Shown one piece after another: positions 1 through 5,056 of a stretch of 5,230 nucleotides of DNA; position 1 is the stretch's first letter, and the number at the start of each line of letters is the position of its first letter. This DNA is from Alphaproteobacteria bacterium (GTDB lineage Bacteria > Pseudomonadota > Alphaproteobacteria > Micropepsales > Micropepsaceae), in the NCBI GenBank assembly GCA_003131925.1, contig PKWC01000154.1, positions 251 through 5,480 on the forward strand. The letters are read 5' to 3'. The translations under genes were made by a program, and so were the position numbers. A model generated the notes under the pieces. It was not told the origin of the DNA. It saw only the letters and a list, made by a program, of their open reading frames with translations, and ran no database searches.

Positions 1-2
1 CG

Positions 3-46
3 CGCGAAGCGTGGGGGAGGTGCCCGCGAAGCGGGCGGAGGGGGCG
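3..46. repeat. G-rich intergenic repeat with short hairpin upstream of sucB
   Basis: The 9-mer CGCGAAGCG occurs at 3-11 and again at 25-33, each copy followed by a G-rich stretch, so the segment reads as two degenerate 22-bp units. The second copy is the core of a perfect hairpin, GCCCGC-GAA-GCGGGC (22-36), with a 6-bp stem and a triloop. It lies between the presumed upstream sucA and sucB. It resembles the palindromic intergenic repeats common in rhizobial-type genomes, but its family cannot be named from this window. No T-run follows the stem, so it is not a classical terminator. Confidence 0.45.
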
Positions 47-85
47 CGGCGGCAAACACGCACTCAACCCAGGGCGGCACGACTC

Positions 86-1333
86 ATGAGCATCGAAATC
101 AAGGTTCCGGCGATGGGCGAATCCGTCACGGAAGCGACCGTCGGGCGCTGGTTCAAGAAAGTCGGCGACGCGGTTGCCCGCGACGAGCCGCTGCTCGAAC
201 TCGAGACCGACAAGGTGACCGTCGAAGTGCCCGCGCCGGCGGACGGCGCGATCGAATCCATCGCGGTGAACCAGGGCGCAACGGTTGGGGTGGGAACTGT
301 GCTTGGCGCGATTGCCGAAGGTGCTGCAGCGAAGAGCGCGACGTCCCCGTCCGCGCGCAGCGAAACGCCTCCAGCTCCGCCGTCACCAAAGCCGCCGGCA
401 CCGCCGCCCCCTGCGGCCGCTCTGCAACCGGCGAAGACGACGGCATCCGAAGAGCTGATGCCGTCCGTGCGACGCATCGCGGAGGAAACCGGAATCCGTC
501 CTTCCGAAATCTCCGGCACCGGCAAGGACGGCCGCGTCATGAAGGGCGACATGTTGGCCGCGCTCGAAGCGCGCGCGGCGGAACGCGCGGCCCAGCCCGT
601 AGCAATTGCGCCCGCAGCCAAACGCCCACGCGCCGACCGCGAGGAGCGCGTGCCCATGTCGCGGCTGCGGCGCACCGTCGCGCTCCGCCTCAAGGAATCG
701 CAGAACACCGCCGCCCAGCTCACCACCTTCAACGAAGTGGACATGAGCCACGTGATGGCGCTGCGCACCGAGTACAAGGAAAGTTTCGAGAAGAAGCATC
801 ATGTGCGCCTCGGCTTCATGGGCTTTTTCGTCAAGGCCTGCATCGCCGCGCTGAAGGAATTGCCGAGCGTCAATGGCGAGATCGAAGGCAATGACATCAT
901 CTACAAGAATTATTACGACATCGGCGTCGCGGTCTCGACCGAACGCGGGTTGATCGTTCCCGTCGTGCGCGACGCGGACCGCCTCAGCCTCGCTCAGATC
1001 GAATCCGCAATCGCGGATTTCGGCACGCGCGCGCGCGATTCCACGCTGAAGCTCGAAGAGCTGCAGGGCGGCACCTTCACCATCTCGAACGGCGGCGTCT
1101 TCGGCTCGCTGATGTCGACGCCGATCCTCAACGCGCCGCAGTCCGGCATCCTTGGCATGCACAAGATTCAGCCGCGGCCTGTAGCCATCGATGACCGCGT
1201 CGAGATCCGCCCGATGATGTATCTGGCGCTCTCCTACGATCACCGTATGGTCGACGGCCGCGAAGCGGTGACCTTCCTCGTGCGCGTGAAAGAGAATCTC
1301 GAAGACCCGCAGAGATTGCTGCTCGATGTCTGA
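86..1333 (+). CDS. sucB: Dihydrolipoyllysine-residue succinyltransferase, E2 of 2-oxoglutarate dehydrogenase
   Basis: This 415-residue cytoplasmic enzyme transfers the succinyl group from its lipoyl arm to CoA in the TCA cycle and forms the core of the 2-oxoglutarate dehydrogenase complex. The E2 domains appear in order. The lipoyl domain (about 1-77) has lipoyl-lysine K43 in ETDKVTVEV. A flexible Ala/Pro-rich linker (about 80-120) follows, then the peripheral-subunit-binding domain (about 124-160, PSVRRIAEE and GTGKDGRV). The acyltransferase domain (about 190-415) carries the catalytic HRMVDG motif (H386, D390). Length is normal for SucB. The frame stays open upstream to about position 11, but ATG 86 is chosen because MSIEIKVPAMGESV is the typical E2 N-terminus and the upstream residues come from repeat DNA. 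A weak AGGG at 71-74 is the only ribosome-binding candidate. The MGESVTEATV sequence favours succinyl- over acetyltransferase. It is likely co-transcribed with lpd downstream. Confidence 0.96.
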   Translation: MSIEIKVPAMGESVTEATVGRWFKKVGDAVARDEPLLELETDKVTVEVPAPADGAIESIAVNQGATVGVGTVLGAIAEGAAAKSATSPSARSETPPAPPSPKPPAPPPPAAALQPAKTTASEELMPSVRRIAEETGIRPSEISGTGKDGRVMKGDMLAALEARAAERAAQPVAIAPAAKRPRADREERVPMSRLRRTVALRLKESQNTAAQLTTFNEVDMSHVMALRTEYKESFEKKHHVRLGFMGFFVKACIAALKELPSVNGEIEGNDIIYKNYYDIGVAVSTERGLIVPVVRDADRLSLAQIESAIADFGTRARDSTLKLEELQGGTFTISNGGVFGSLMSTPILNAPQSGILGMHKIQPRPVAIDDRVEIRPMMYLALSYDHRMVDGREAVTFLVRVKENLEDPQRLLLDV

Positions 1334-1377
1334 GAACTTTCCCTTGAACGCAACAATTGAGCTGCACAACACCAAAG

Positions 1378-1496
1378 CGTGTCATCCCCGCGAAAGCGGG
1401 GACCCAGCGTCCGCAGCGACGAAAATGTGAATTCGGCGGCGCGCAAACCCTTCGTCGCTTTACGAACTGGGTTCCCGCTTTCGCGGGAATGACACG
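1378..1496. repeat. 119-bp near-palindromic intergenic repeat between sucB and lpd
   Basis: The 27-bp left end (1381-1407) and right end (1467-1493) are inverted copies matching at 25 of 27 positions. The match extends outward to CGTGTCAT and ATGACACG at 1378 and 1496. Each end is itself a hairpin: CCCCGC-GAAA-GCGGGG at 1386-1401, and TTCCCGC-TTTC-GCGGGAA at 1472-1489. A further 9-bp inverted pair lies inside (AGCGACGAA 1415-1423, TTCGTCGCT 1451-1459). This is the architecture of a paired REP-like or small MITE-like element. GTCATTCCCGCGAAAGCGGG-type ends are widespread in proteobacterial genomes. In a sucB-lpd transcript it would fold into strong stems and could affect mRNA processing or relative expression; that role is inference. 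Confidence 0.85.
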
Positions 1497-1503
1497 GAAG
1501 AAA

Positions 1504-1508
1504 GGGAG
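1504..1508 (+). promoter_or_regulatory. Ribosome-binding site of lpd
   Basis: GGGAG within AAAGGGAG sits 5 nt before GTG 1514. It starts only 7 nt after the palindromic repeat, so the repeat hairpin ends just upstream of the ribosome site. It supports the GTG start. Confidence 0.7.
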
Positions 1509-1513
1509 CGCGC

Positions 1514-2914
1514 GTGTCCGATCAATTCGACGTCGTCGTCATTGGCGGTGGACCGGGCGGCTACAACGCCGCCATCCGCGCCGGCCAGCTCGGGCTCTCT
1601 TCGGCCTGCGTCGACAGCCGTGGCACCTTCGGCGGCACCTGCCTCAACATCGGCTGCATTCCGTCGAAGGCGCTGCTCTATACGAGCGAGATGTACGAGG
1701 ACGCGACGAAGCATTTCGCGCCAATCGGCATCAGGGCGAGCGTGTCGCTCGATCTGCCGGCGATGATGGCGCACAAGACGAAGGTGGTGGGCGAACTGAC
1801 GCGCGGCGTCGAGTTCCTGTTCCGGAAATACAAGGCCGAGGGAATCGTGGGCCAAGCGCGCATCGCGGCACCTGGCAGAGTTGAGGTGAAGCTCCGCGAC
1901 GGCAATACGCGAACACTCGAGGCGAAACACATCGTCATCGCCACCGGCTCCGACGTCACGCCGCTTCCGGGCGTCGCGATCCACGAGAAGCGCATCGTCT
2001 CCTCGACCGGCGCGCTCGCGCTCGACAGCGTGCCGAAGCGGCTCGTCGTGGTGGGCGCGGGCTATATCGGCCTCGAGCTCGGCTCCGTGTGGAGAAGGCT
2101 TGGCAGCGAAGTGACCGTCGTCGAATTTCTCGACCGTATCACGCCCGGTCTCGACGGCGAGATCGCCAAGCAGTTCCAGCGCATCCTGCAGCGCCAGGGC
2201 ATGAAGTTTCTGCTCTCGAGCAAGGTCGCAGGAATCGAAGATCGCGGCGACGGTTTGAGCGTGCAGGTGGAGGGCGCAAACGGCGACAAACAGACGCTCG
2301 ACGCCGACATCGTGCTCGTCGCCATCGGCCGCCGTCCGTACACGGACGGGTTGGGCCTCGATGGGCTGGGCGTTGCGCGCGATCCGCGCGGCCGCGTGAT
2401 CACCGACGCGGAGTTTCGCACCAATGTCGCCGGCATCCGCGCCATCGGCGACTGCCGCGACGGGCCGATGCTCGCCCACAAGGCGGAAGACGAGGCGGTC
2501 GCCTGCATCGAGCGCATCGCGGGGCGCGCGGGCCATGTCGGCTACGATGCGATTCCCGCCGTCGTCTACACCGCGCCACAGGTCGCGAGCGTCGGCAAGA
2601 CCGAAGAAGAGCTGAAGGCCGCGGGCATTGCCTACAAGATCGGCAAGTTTCCCTTCACCGCCAATCCGCGCGCGAAAACCATCGCCGCGACCGAAGGTTT
2701 CGTGAAGATTCTCGCCGATGCGAAGACCGATCGCGTTCTCGGCGTGCACATCCTCGGCGCCGAAGCGGGCGATCTGATCGCCGAAGCCTCGCTCGCGATC
2801 GAGTTCGGCGCTTCGTCGGAAGATATCGCCCGCACCAGCCACGCGCACCCGACGCTCGGTGAAGCGGTTCGCCAAGCCGCCATGGGCGTCGAAGGCTGGA
2901 CGATGCAGATGTGA
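1514..2914 (+). CDS. lpdA: Dihydrolipoyl dehydrogenase (E3), FAD-dependent
   Basis: This 466-residue cytoplasmic flavoenzyme reoxidises dihydrolipoyl groups on E2 and passes electrons through a disulfide and FAD to NAD+. The FAD-binding motif GGGPGGY is at 11-17. The redox-active disulfide is C43/C48 in GGTCLNIGCIPSK. The NAD-binding Rossmann motif GAGYIGLE is at 181-188. The second FAD contact, GDCRDGP, begins at G312. The C-terminal dimerisation domain has the catalytic HPTLGE (H445, E450), so all catalytic residues are intact and length is normal. The start is GTG 1514 with GGGAG upstream, and MSDQFDVVVIGGG is the usual N-terminus. Position directly after sucB points to E3 of the 2-oxoglutarate dehydrogenase complex, although one E3 may also serve pyruvate dehydrogenase. 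No promoter is evident in the 180-bp gap, so read-through from sucB is likely. Confidence 0.97.
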   Translation: MSDQFDVVVIGGGPGGYNAAIRAGQLGLSSACVDSRGTFGGTCLNIGCIPSKALLYTSEMYEDATKHFAPIGIRASVSLDLPAMMAHKTKVVGELTRGVEFLFRKYKAEGIVGQARIAAPGRVEVKLRDGNTRTLEAKHIVIATGSDVTPLPGVAIHEKRIVSSTGALALDSVPKRLVVVGAGYIGLELGSVWRRLGSEVTVVEFLDRITPGLDGEIAKQFQRILQRQGMKFLLSSKVAGIEDRGDGLSVQVEGANGDKQTLDADIVLVAIGRRPYTDGLGLDGLGVARDPRGRVITDAEFRTNVAGIRAIGDCRDGPMLAHKAEDEAVACIERIAGRAGHVGYDAIPAVVYTAPQVASVGKTEEELKAAGIAYKIGKFPFTANPRAKTIAATEGFVKILADAKTDRVLGVHILGAEAGDLIAEASLAIEFGASSEDIARTSHAHPTLGEAVRQAAMGVEGWTMQM

Positions 2915-3139
2915 TTGGCGAGTCGCGGAACTCTATGCAGAACCTTACCCGCGTTGCCCGTCGCGTGTCGCCAGTTGCGGACGCAGTTTTGGCCGACTGC
3001 ATGTGGTAATGGATTAACCGTCCTCGTATTCCAAATTCGGCAAGCGCGTCGTTACTCTTGGCGCCTGGACGCCGCCGCCCGGCGGCTATGCCGGCGGCAA
3101 AATTGCGTACAACCGGATACCCTCGGCGGAGGATTTCTG
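2915..3139. other. Intergenic spacer between lpd and zinc-ribbon gene
   Basis: These 225 bp hold no convincing gene, although the downstream frame is accidentally open through them. Visible structures are an imperfect dyad GGTAATGGATTAACC at 3005-3019 and a GC hairpin, GCCGCC-C-GGCGGC at 3074-3086, with a third related arm (CGGCGGC) at 3092-3098. None is followed by a T-run, so no classical lpd terminator is seen. The next gene's promoter probably lies here, but no -35/-10 pair stands out. Confidence 0.5.
3128..3132 (+). promoter_or_regulatory. Ribosome-binding site setting a GTG start
   Basis: A perfect GGAGG lies 7 nt before GTG 3140. It decides the start of the small zinc-ribbon gene, because the same frame is open for another 225 nt upstream without a comparable site. 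Confidence 0.75.
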
Positions 3140-3394
3140 GTGACATGGCTCGAAAACACCAGCCTCCGCGACCTCGACGACTCCGTGATCATTGAGGCGA
3201 CGTGCATGCGCTGCCTCTACACATGGCTGCAAAGCCCGGTGCACCTTCTGATCAAGGTTGATCACCGCGACGTGCACATGGACGAAGTAGCGAAGAACCT
3301 CGCCTGCCCAAAGCGCGACTGCCGGCATGTTGGTGCGCGACTGACGCTGATAAAGAACGAGGATACGAGTGGGTTCGTGGGAGGAATGCCATAA
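3140..3394 (+). CDS. Small zinc-ribbon-like protein of unknown function (84 aa)
   Basis: The product is a small, probably cytoplasmic protein with four cysteines spaced like a metal site: C22-x2-C25 (ATCMRC) and C56-x4-C61 (ACPKRDC). About 30 mostly beta-type residues lie between the pairs (LQSPVHLLIKVDHRDV). This fits a zinc ribbon that might bind nucleic acid or a protein partner. The start is GTG 3140, set by a perfect GGAGG 7 nt upstream; starting near 2915 would add arginine-rich sequence of poor quality. The motifs LRDLDDS and LTLIKNEDTS look familiar from short conserved hypothetical proteins of Bradyrhizobium-type genomes, which is recollection and not a search result. Base composition matches the core genes more than the genes to its right. 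It has no signal peptide or membrane segment. The function is unknown. Confidence 0.75.
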   Translation: MTWLENTSLRDLDDSVIIEATCMRCLYTWLQSPVHLLIKVDHRDVHMDEVAKNLACPKRDCRHVGARLTLIKNEDTSGFVGGMP

Positions 3395-3426
3395 TACTGG
3401 CCTGGTGGTGAGTTGATCATAACGTT

Positions 3427-3430
3427 GGAG
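3427..3430 (+). promoter_or_regulatory. Ribosome-binding site of the HEPN-like gene
   Basis: GGAG lies 7 nt before ATG 3438 and fixes the start of the 153-residue gene. Confidence 0.65.
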
Positions 3431-3437
3431 AAGTAAA

Positions 3438-3899
3438 ATGGTGACACATCCTGAATTGCCCGAATTGGCAGGAAAGTTCTTTGTGCGCTTCTCGCGTTTT
3501 GAGAGCGCACTAAAGCAAAGCGGTTTTTGCAAACAGGAACGAAACGACGGCGTAGCAGCCGACTGGAATGCATTTGCGCATTGCCCTGAGATTGACAACC
3601 TCTTTCCTGTCTTCGAAGCGAACCCCGTCACCGTCTACATAATCGACTTCCCGCCGAAAAAGCGTATCATGGTCAATGGCGCGTTGGGTTGGCGAGAAGT
3701 CAAAAAGCCAGTGAACGTGGTCGAGTTAACAGAGGCTCTTAGCCGCGTAAGGAACAACCTGTTTCACGGCGATAAGCAAAATCCGAACCTATCCCGGAAT
3801 GCGCAGCTTCTGACTGCGGGCCTTGAGGTCATGGACGCAATGCTGCAAGCCCATGACGGCATTCGCATGGAGTACGAGTCTTTGCAGGAAATAGCCTAG
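3438..3899 (+). CDS. HEPN-like protein with R-x4-H motif (153 aa)
   Basis: The product is a soluble 153-residue protein with no signal peptide or membrane segment. Its main feature is RNNLFHG, giving R105-x4-H110, between two predicted helices (VNVVELTEALSRVR and NAQLLTAGLEVMDAML). This R-x4-6-H signature marks the HEPN superfamily, many of whose members are RNases in toxin-antitoxin, abortive-infection and other defence systems; some members are inactive or only bind RNA. The N-terminal helix FFVRFSRFESALKQSG also fits. The start is ATG 3438 with GGAG 7 nt upstream. It begins 43 nt after the zinc-ribbon gene on the same strand, but its composition is more AT-rich, suggesting separate origin. 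It faces the broken nuclease gene, and both stop codons share the CTAG at 3896-3899. No antitoxin-like partner gene is visible beside it. RNase activity is inference. Confidence 0.72.
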   Translation: MVTHPELPELAGKFFVRFSRFESALKQSGFCKQERNDGVAADWNAFAHCPEIDNLFPVFEANPVTVYIIDFPPKKRIMVNGALGWREVKKPVNVVELTEALSRVRNNLFHGDKQNPNLSRNAQLLTAGLEVMDAMLQAHDGIRMEYESLQEIA

Positions 3900-4510
3900 T
3901 CCTGCATCTGCTGCGCTATGCGGTCTCGTAGGGCGATCGCCGCATGGCTCTGGCGCGCGACCACTGCGTTAAGCATATGGAAGAAGTCGGTATTCAGCGT
4001 TGCATCAGATGTGATCTGCTTGGCGCCAAGCTTCCAACAAGTACCAAGATACGAAATGATTCCTTCTTCCAATCCGTGACGCCAACTGTACTCGTGAAAC
4101 TCACCCACAGCGGTAGCTACCCAAGGTATGGACTTGATGGCTAGGCTTTCTGCAGCGGGTTGTTCAATTGCATGAACAAAACCATTGAGTACGTCTTCCA
4201 GGTGGAACCATTTGTAAGCGGCCCTCTCGAAAAGATCAGCCATGCCCGCAACGTGGGGCTCGAAGCTGCTCTCCTTGAAGGCAGACCACGTGTAGTTTAG
4301 CCCCAGCATTTCCCTTACCACGTCGTCAATACGGTGGTGGTAAGCAACTTTGGTATCAAATTTAGGATTAGCCAACGCGTATTCGATGATTTGCCGCCAA
4401 CGGCGAGAAAATGAAGTGAGGTCTTGTCGCGCGCGATACCCGCGCGTGAATAATTGGGCAAAGAACCGTTGGACCCAGTGGTTCGCGTGCGGGCCAAGAT
4501 CAAGTATGGG
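3896..4510 (-). pseudogene. Helical C-terminal part of the broken nuclease-like gene
   Basis: The frame is open from just after a TAA at 4513-4511 down to the stop at 3898-3896, giving about 204 residues. It is rich in Trp, Phe, His and Arg and looks mainly helical, for example DLFERAAYKWFHLEDVLNGF, VGEFHEYSWRHGLEEGIISY and LNAVVARQSHAAIALRDRIA. No transmembrane segment or known catalytic motif is seen. The only plausible initiation codon is TTG 4375, which has no ribosome site and would discard good-quality sequence upstream, so this is best read as the continuation of the preceding nuclease-like frame. Its own function is not recognised. It could be the C-terminal repeat-like domain of a larger protein. 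Its stop overlaps the stop of the convergent HEPN-like gene. Confidence 0.5.
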
Positions 4511-4911
4511 TTACCGTCTCCAGTCGCCAGAATGATCACATCATTGGATTTTTGGAACTCACGCTCGGTGTCGTTCTGTTTCCACTGTTGCCAGGCAATC
4601 TCGACGAATTCGTTTGGGAAACCATTGTTTGTAACACTTTGCCCACTCTTGAGCGAAAGCGCAGCGACTCTTGGCCCCGCGGAAGTTTCGCAGGAGGCGA
4701 CGAGATCGTCGGCCAACCAGCCGCTCTCGCGGGCCTGCCAGTCAAGCCGGGCTATCGTTCCGAATTTGTCGCCCAGTACATTCGTGGCACCAAGCATGTC
4801 GAGCAACAGGCGCGCAGCAACTTCATTCTCAAAACGAAAGCCGCGCCCCCCTGTCAGCGATACCGGGGCTTTCGCGCTTGGTGACGATTTGGTTGTAGGA
4901 CTACTCATCAT
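4315..4911 (-). CDS. PD-(D/E)xK nuclease-like N-terminal fragment (198-aa frame)
   Basis: As it stands, this frame encodes 198 residues, of which about the first 137 look genuine. After a low-complexity start (1-16), SLTGGRGFRFENEVAARLLL carries a conserved-looking acidic helix (E28, E30). LDWQARESGWLADDL supplies D68/D69, and AALSLKSG supplies S86-x-K88. A glutamate helix, an aspartate and a strand-borne x-x-K in this order fit a restriction-endonuclease-like fold of the kind found at the N-terminus of defence effectors. The usual (D/E) before x-K is serine here, so activity is uncertain. FPNEFVEIAWQQW and NDVIILATG continue the domain. From about 138 the frame reads as nonsense. Tandem ATGs lie at 4911 and 4908, with no clear ribosome site. 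The partner half is in the next frame. The family assignment is tentative. Confidence 0.5.
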   Translation of the reverse strand: MMSSPTTKSSPSAKAPVSLTGGRGFRFENEVAARLLLDMLGATNVLGDKFGTIARLDWQARESGWLADDLVASCETSAGPRVAALSLKSGQSVTNNGFPNEFVEIAWQQWKQNDTEREFQKSNDVIILATGDGNPYLILARTRTTGSNGSLPNYSRAGIARDKTSLHFLAVGGKSSNTRWLILNLIPKLLTTTVLTTW

Positions 4912-4931
4912 TTCGGGCGACTATGCTTTTG

Positions 4932-4947
4932 TTCAACCATTGTTGAA
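4932..4947. promoter_or_regulatory. Perfect dyad TTCAAC-N4-GTTGAA before the nuclease-like gene
   Basis: A 6-bp perfect inverted repeat with a 4-bp centre lies about 20-36 bp upstream of the minus-strand ATG at 4911. A minus-strand CATAAT (4953-4948), matching the -10 consensus at 5 of 6 positions, sits against its upstream edge, so transcription would begin inside the dyad. That geometry suits a repressor operator. No good -35 is found; the spacing falls in the tRNA fragment. The assignment is tentative. Confidence 0.3.
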
Positions 4948-4963
4948 ATTATGCGCGTGCTAG

Positions 4964-4994
4964 TGGTGCGGGCGGCCGGACTTGAACCGGCACA
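4964..4994 (-). other. 3'-terminal tRNA fragment, probably tRNA-Leu (attachment-site-like scar)
   Basis: Read on the minus strand, this segment has a complete T-arm: GCCGG, loop TTCAAGT, CCGGC (4991-4975). It is followed by the 3' acceptor strand CGCCCGC (4974-4968), discriminator A (4967) and an encoded CCA (4966-4964). The rest of a tRNA is absent: positions 4995-5056 contain no variable arm, anticodon arm, D-arm or matching 5' strand GCGGGCG. The acceptor sequence and T-arm fit alphaproteobacterial tRNA-Leu, which is recollection. Integrating elements commonly target tRNA 3' ends and duplicate just this part, so it is best read as an att-like remnant beside accessory DNA. The 3' end points toward the nuclease-like gene. 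Confidence 0.65.
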
Positions 4995-5056
4995 GACCCT
5001 CATAGGAGCAGGTTTGGGCGAAACTGCGAAGACAAACGTTGGCGACGCGGCCGGAT
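4995..5056. other. Spacer between tRNA fragment and GNAT gene
   Basis: These 62 bp hold no gene. The small stem GTTT-GGGCG-AAAC is the only local structure, apart from one arm of a longer inverted repeat at 5048-5060. There is no match to the missing part of the tRNA. Confidence 0.4.

Larger units (their letters stand above)
3896..4911 (-). pseudogene. Frame-disrupted gene: nuclease-like N-terminus plus helical C-terminus
   Basis: Two overlapping minus-strand frames read as one interrupted gene. The first frame is protein-like from M1 to about L137 (4911 to about 4501), then turns into a Ser/Thr-rich tail ending at 4315. The second frame is open from 4510 and is immediately protein-like (for example WVQRFFAQLFTRGYRARQ) down to its stop at 3898-3896. 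Joining them near 4501 gives about 338 residues and needs a -1 change, that is, one missing base or an equivalent indel. No slippery heptamer is visible where the switch must happen, and the second frame has no start codon with a ribosome site. A frameshifted or internally deleted gene is favoured; a sequencing error is the main alternative. Confidence 0.6.

Noticed and set aside
11..85. N-terminal extension of SucB by 25 residues
   Set aside because: The extension is arginine-rich repeat DNA with no family resemblance; ATG 86 gives the usual E2 N-terminus.
383..1375. Minus-strand frame of 330 residues opposite sucB
   Set aside because: It is an antisense shadow of the intact, well-recognised sucB gene.
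1378..1496. CRISPR-like repeat pair
   Set aside because: The two 27-bp units are inverted, not direct, and there are only two, which fits a palindromic intergenic element.
1357..1884. Plus-strand 175-residue frame covering the sucB-lpd gap
   Set aside because: It reads through the palindromic repeat and then overlaps lpd in another frame; the product is arginine-rich shadow sequence.
1460..2875. Long minus-strand frame of 471 residues opposite lpd
   Set aside because: It is the antisense shadow of a high-GC gene, with composition typical of such shadows and no recognisable motif.
3071..3098. Rho-independent terminator after lpd
   Set aside because: GC-rich stems exist but no T-run follows, and the site lies about 160 bp past the lpd stop.
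2915..3139. Longer form of the zinc-ribbon protein starting just after lpd
   Set aside because: The frame is open by chance; the added residues are low quality, and GGAGG before GTG 3140 marks a much better start.
4480..4513. Programmed -1 frameshift joining the two nuclease-gene frames
   Set aside because: No X-XXY-YYZ slippery heptamer or clear downstream stem is seen where the switch must occur, so an indel is simpler.
4454..4963. Plus-strand frames opposite the nuclease-like gene
   Set aside because: They lack ribosome sites and recognisable motifs, while the minus strand carries coherent protein-like sequence.
4964..5056. Complete tRNA gene
   Set aside because: Only the T-arm, 3' acceptor strand and CCA are present; no D-arm, anticodon arm or complementary 5' acceptor strand follows.
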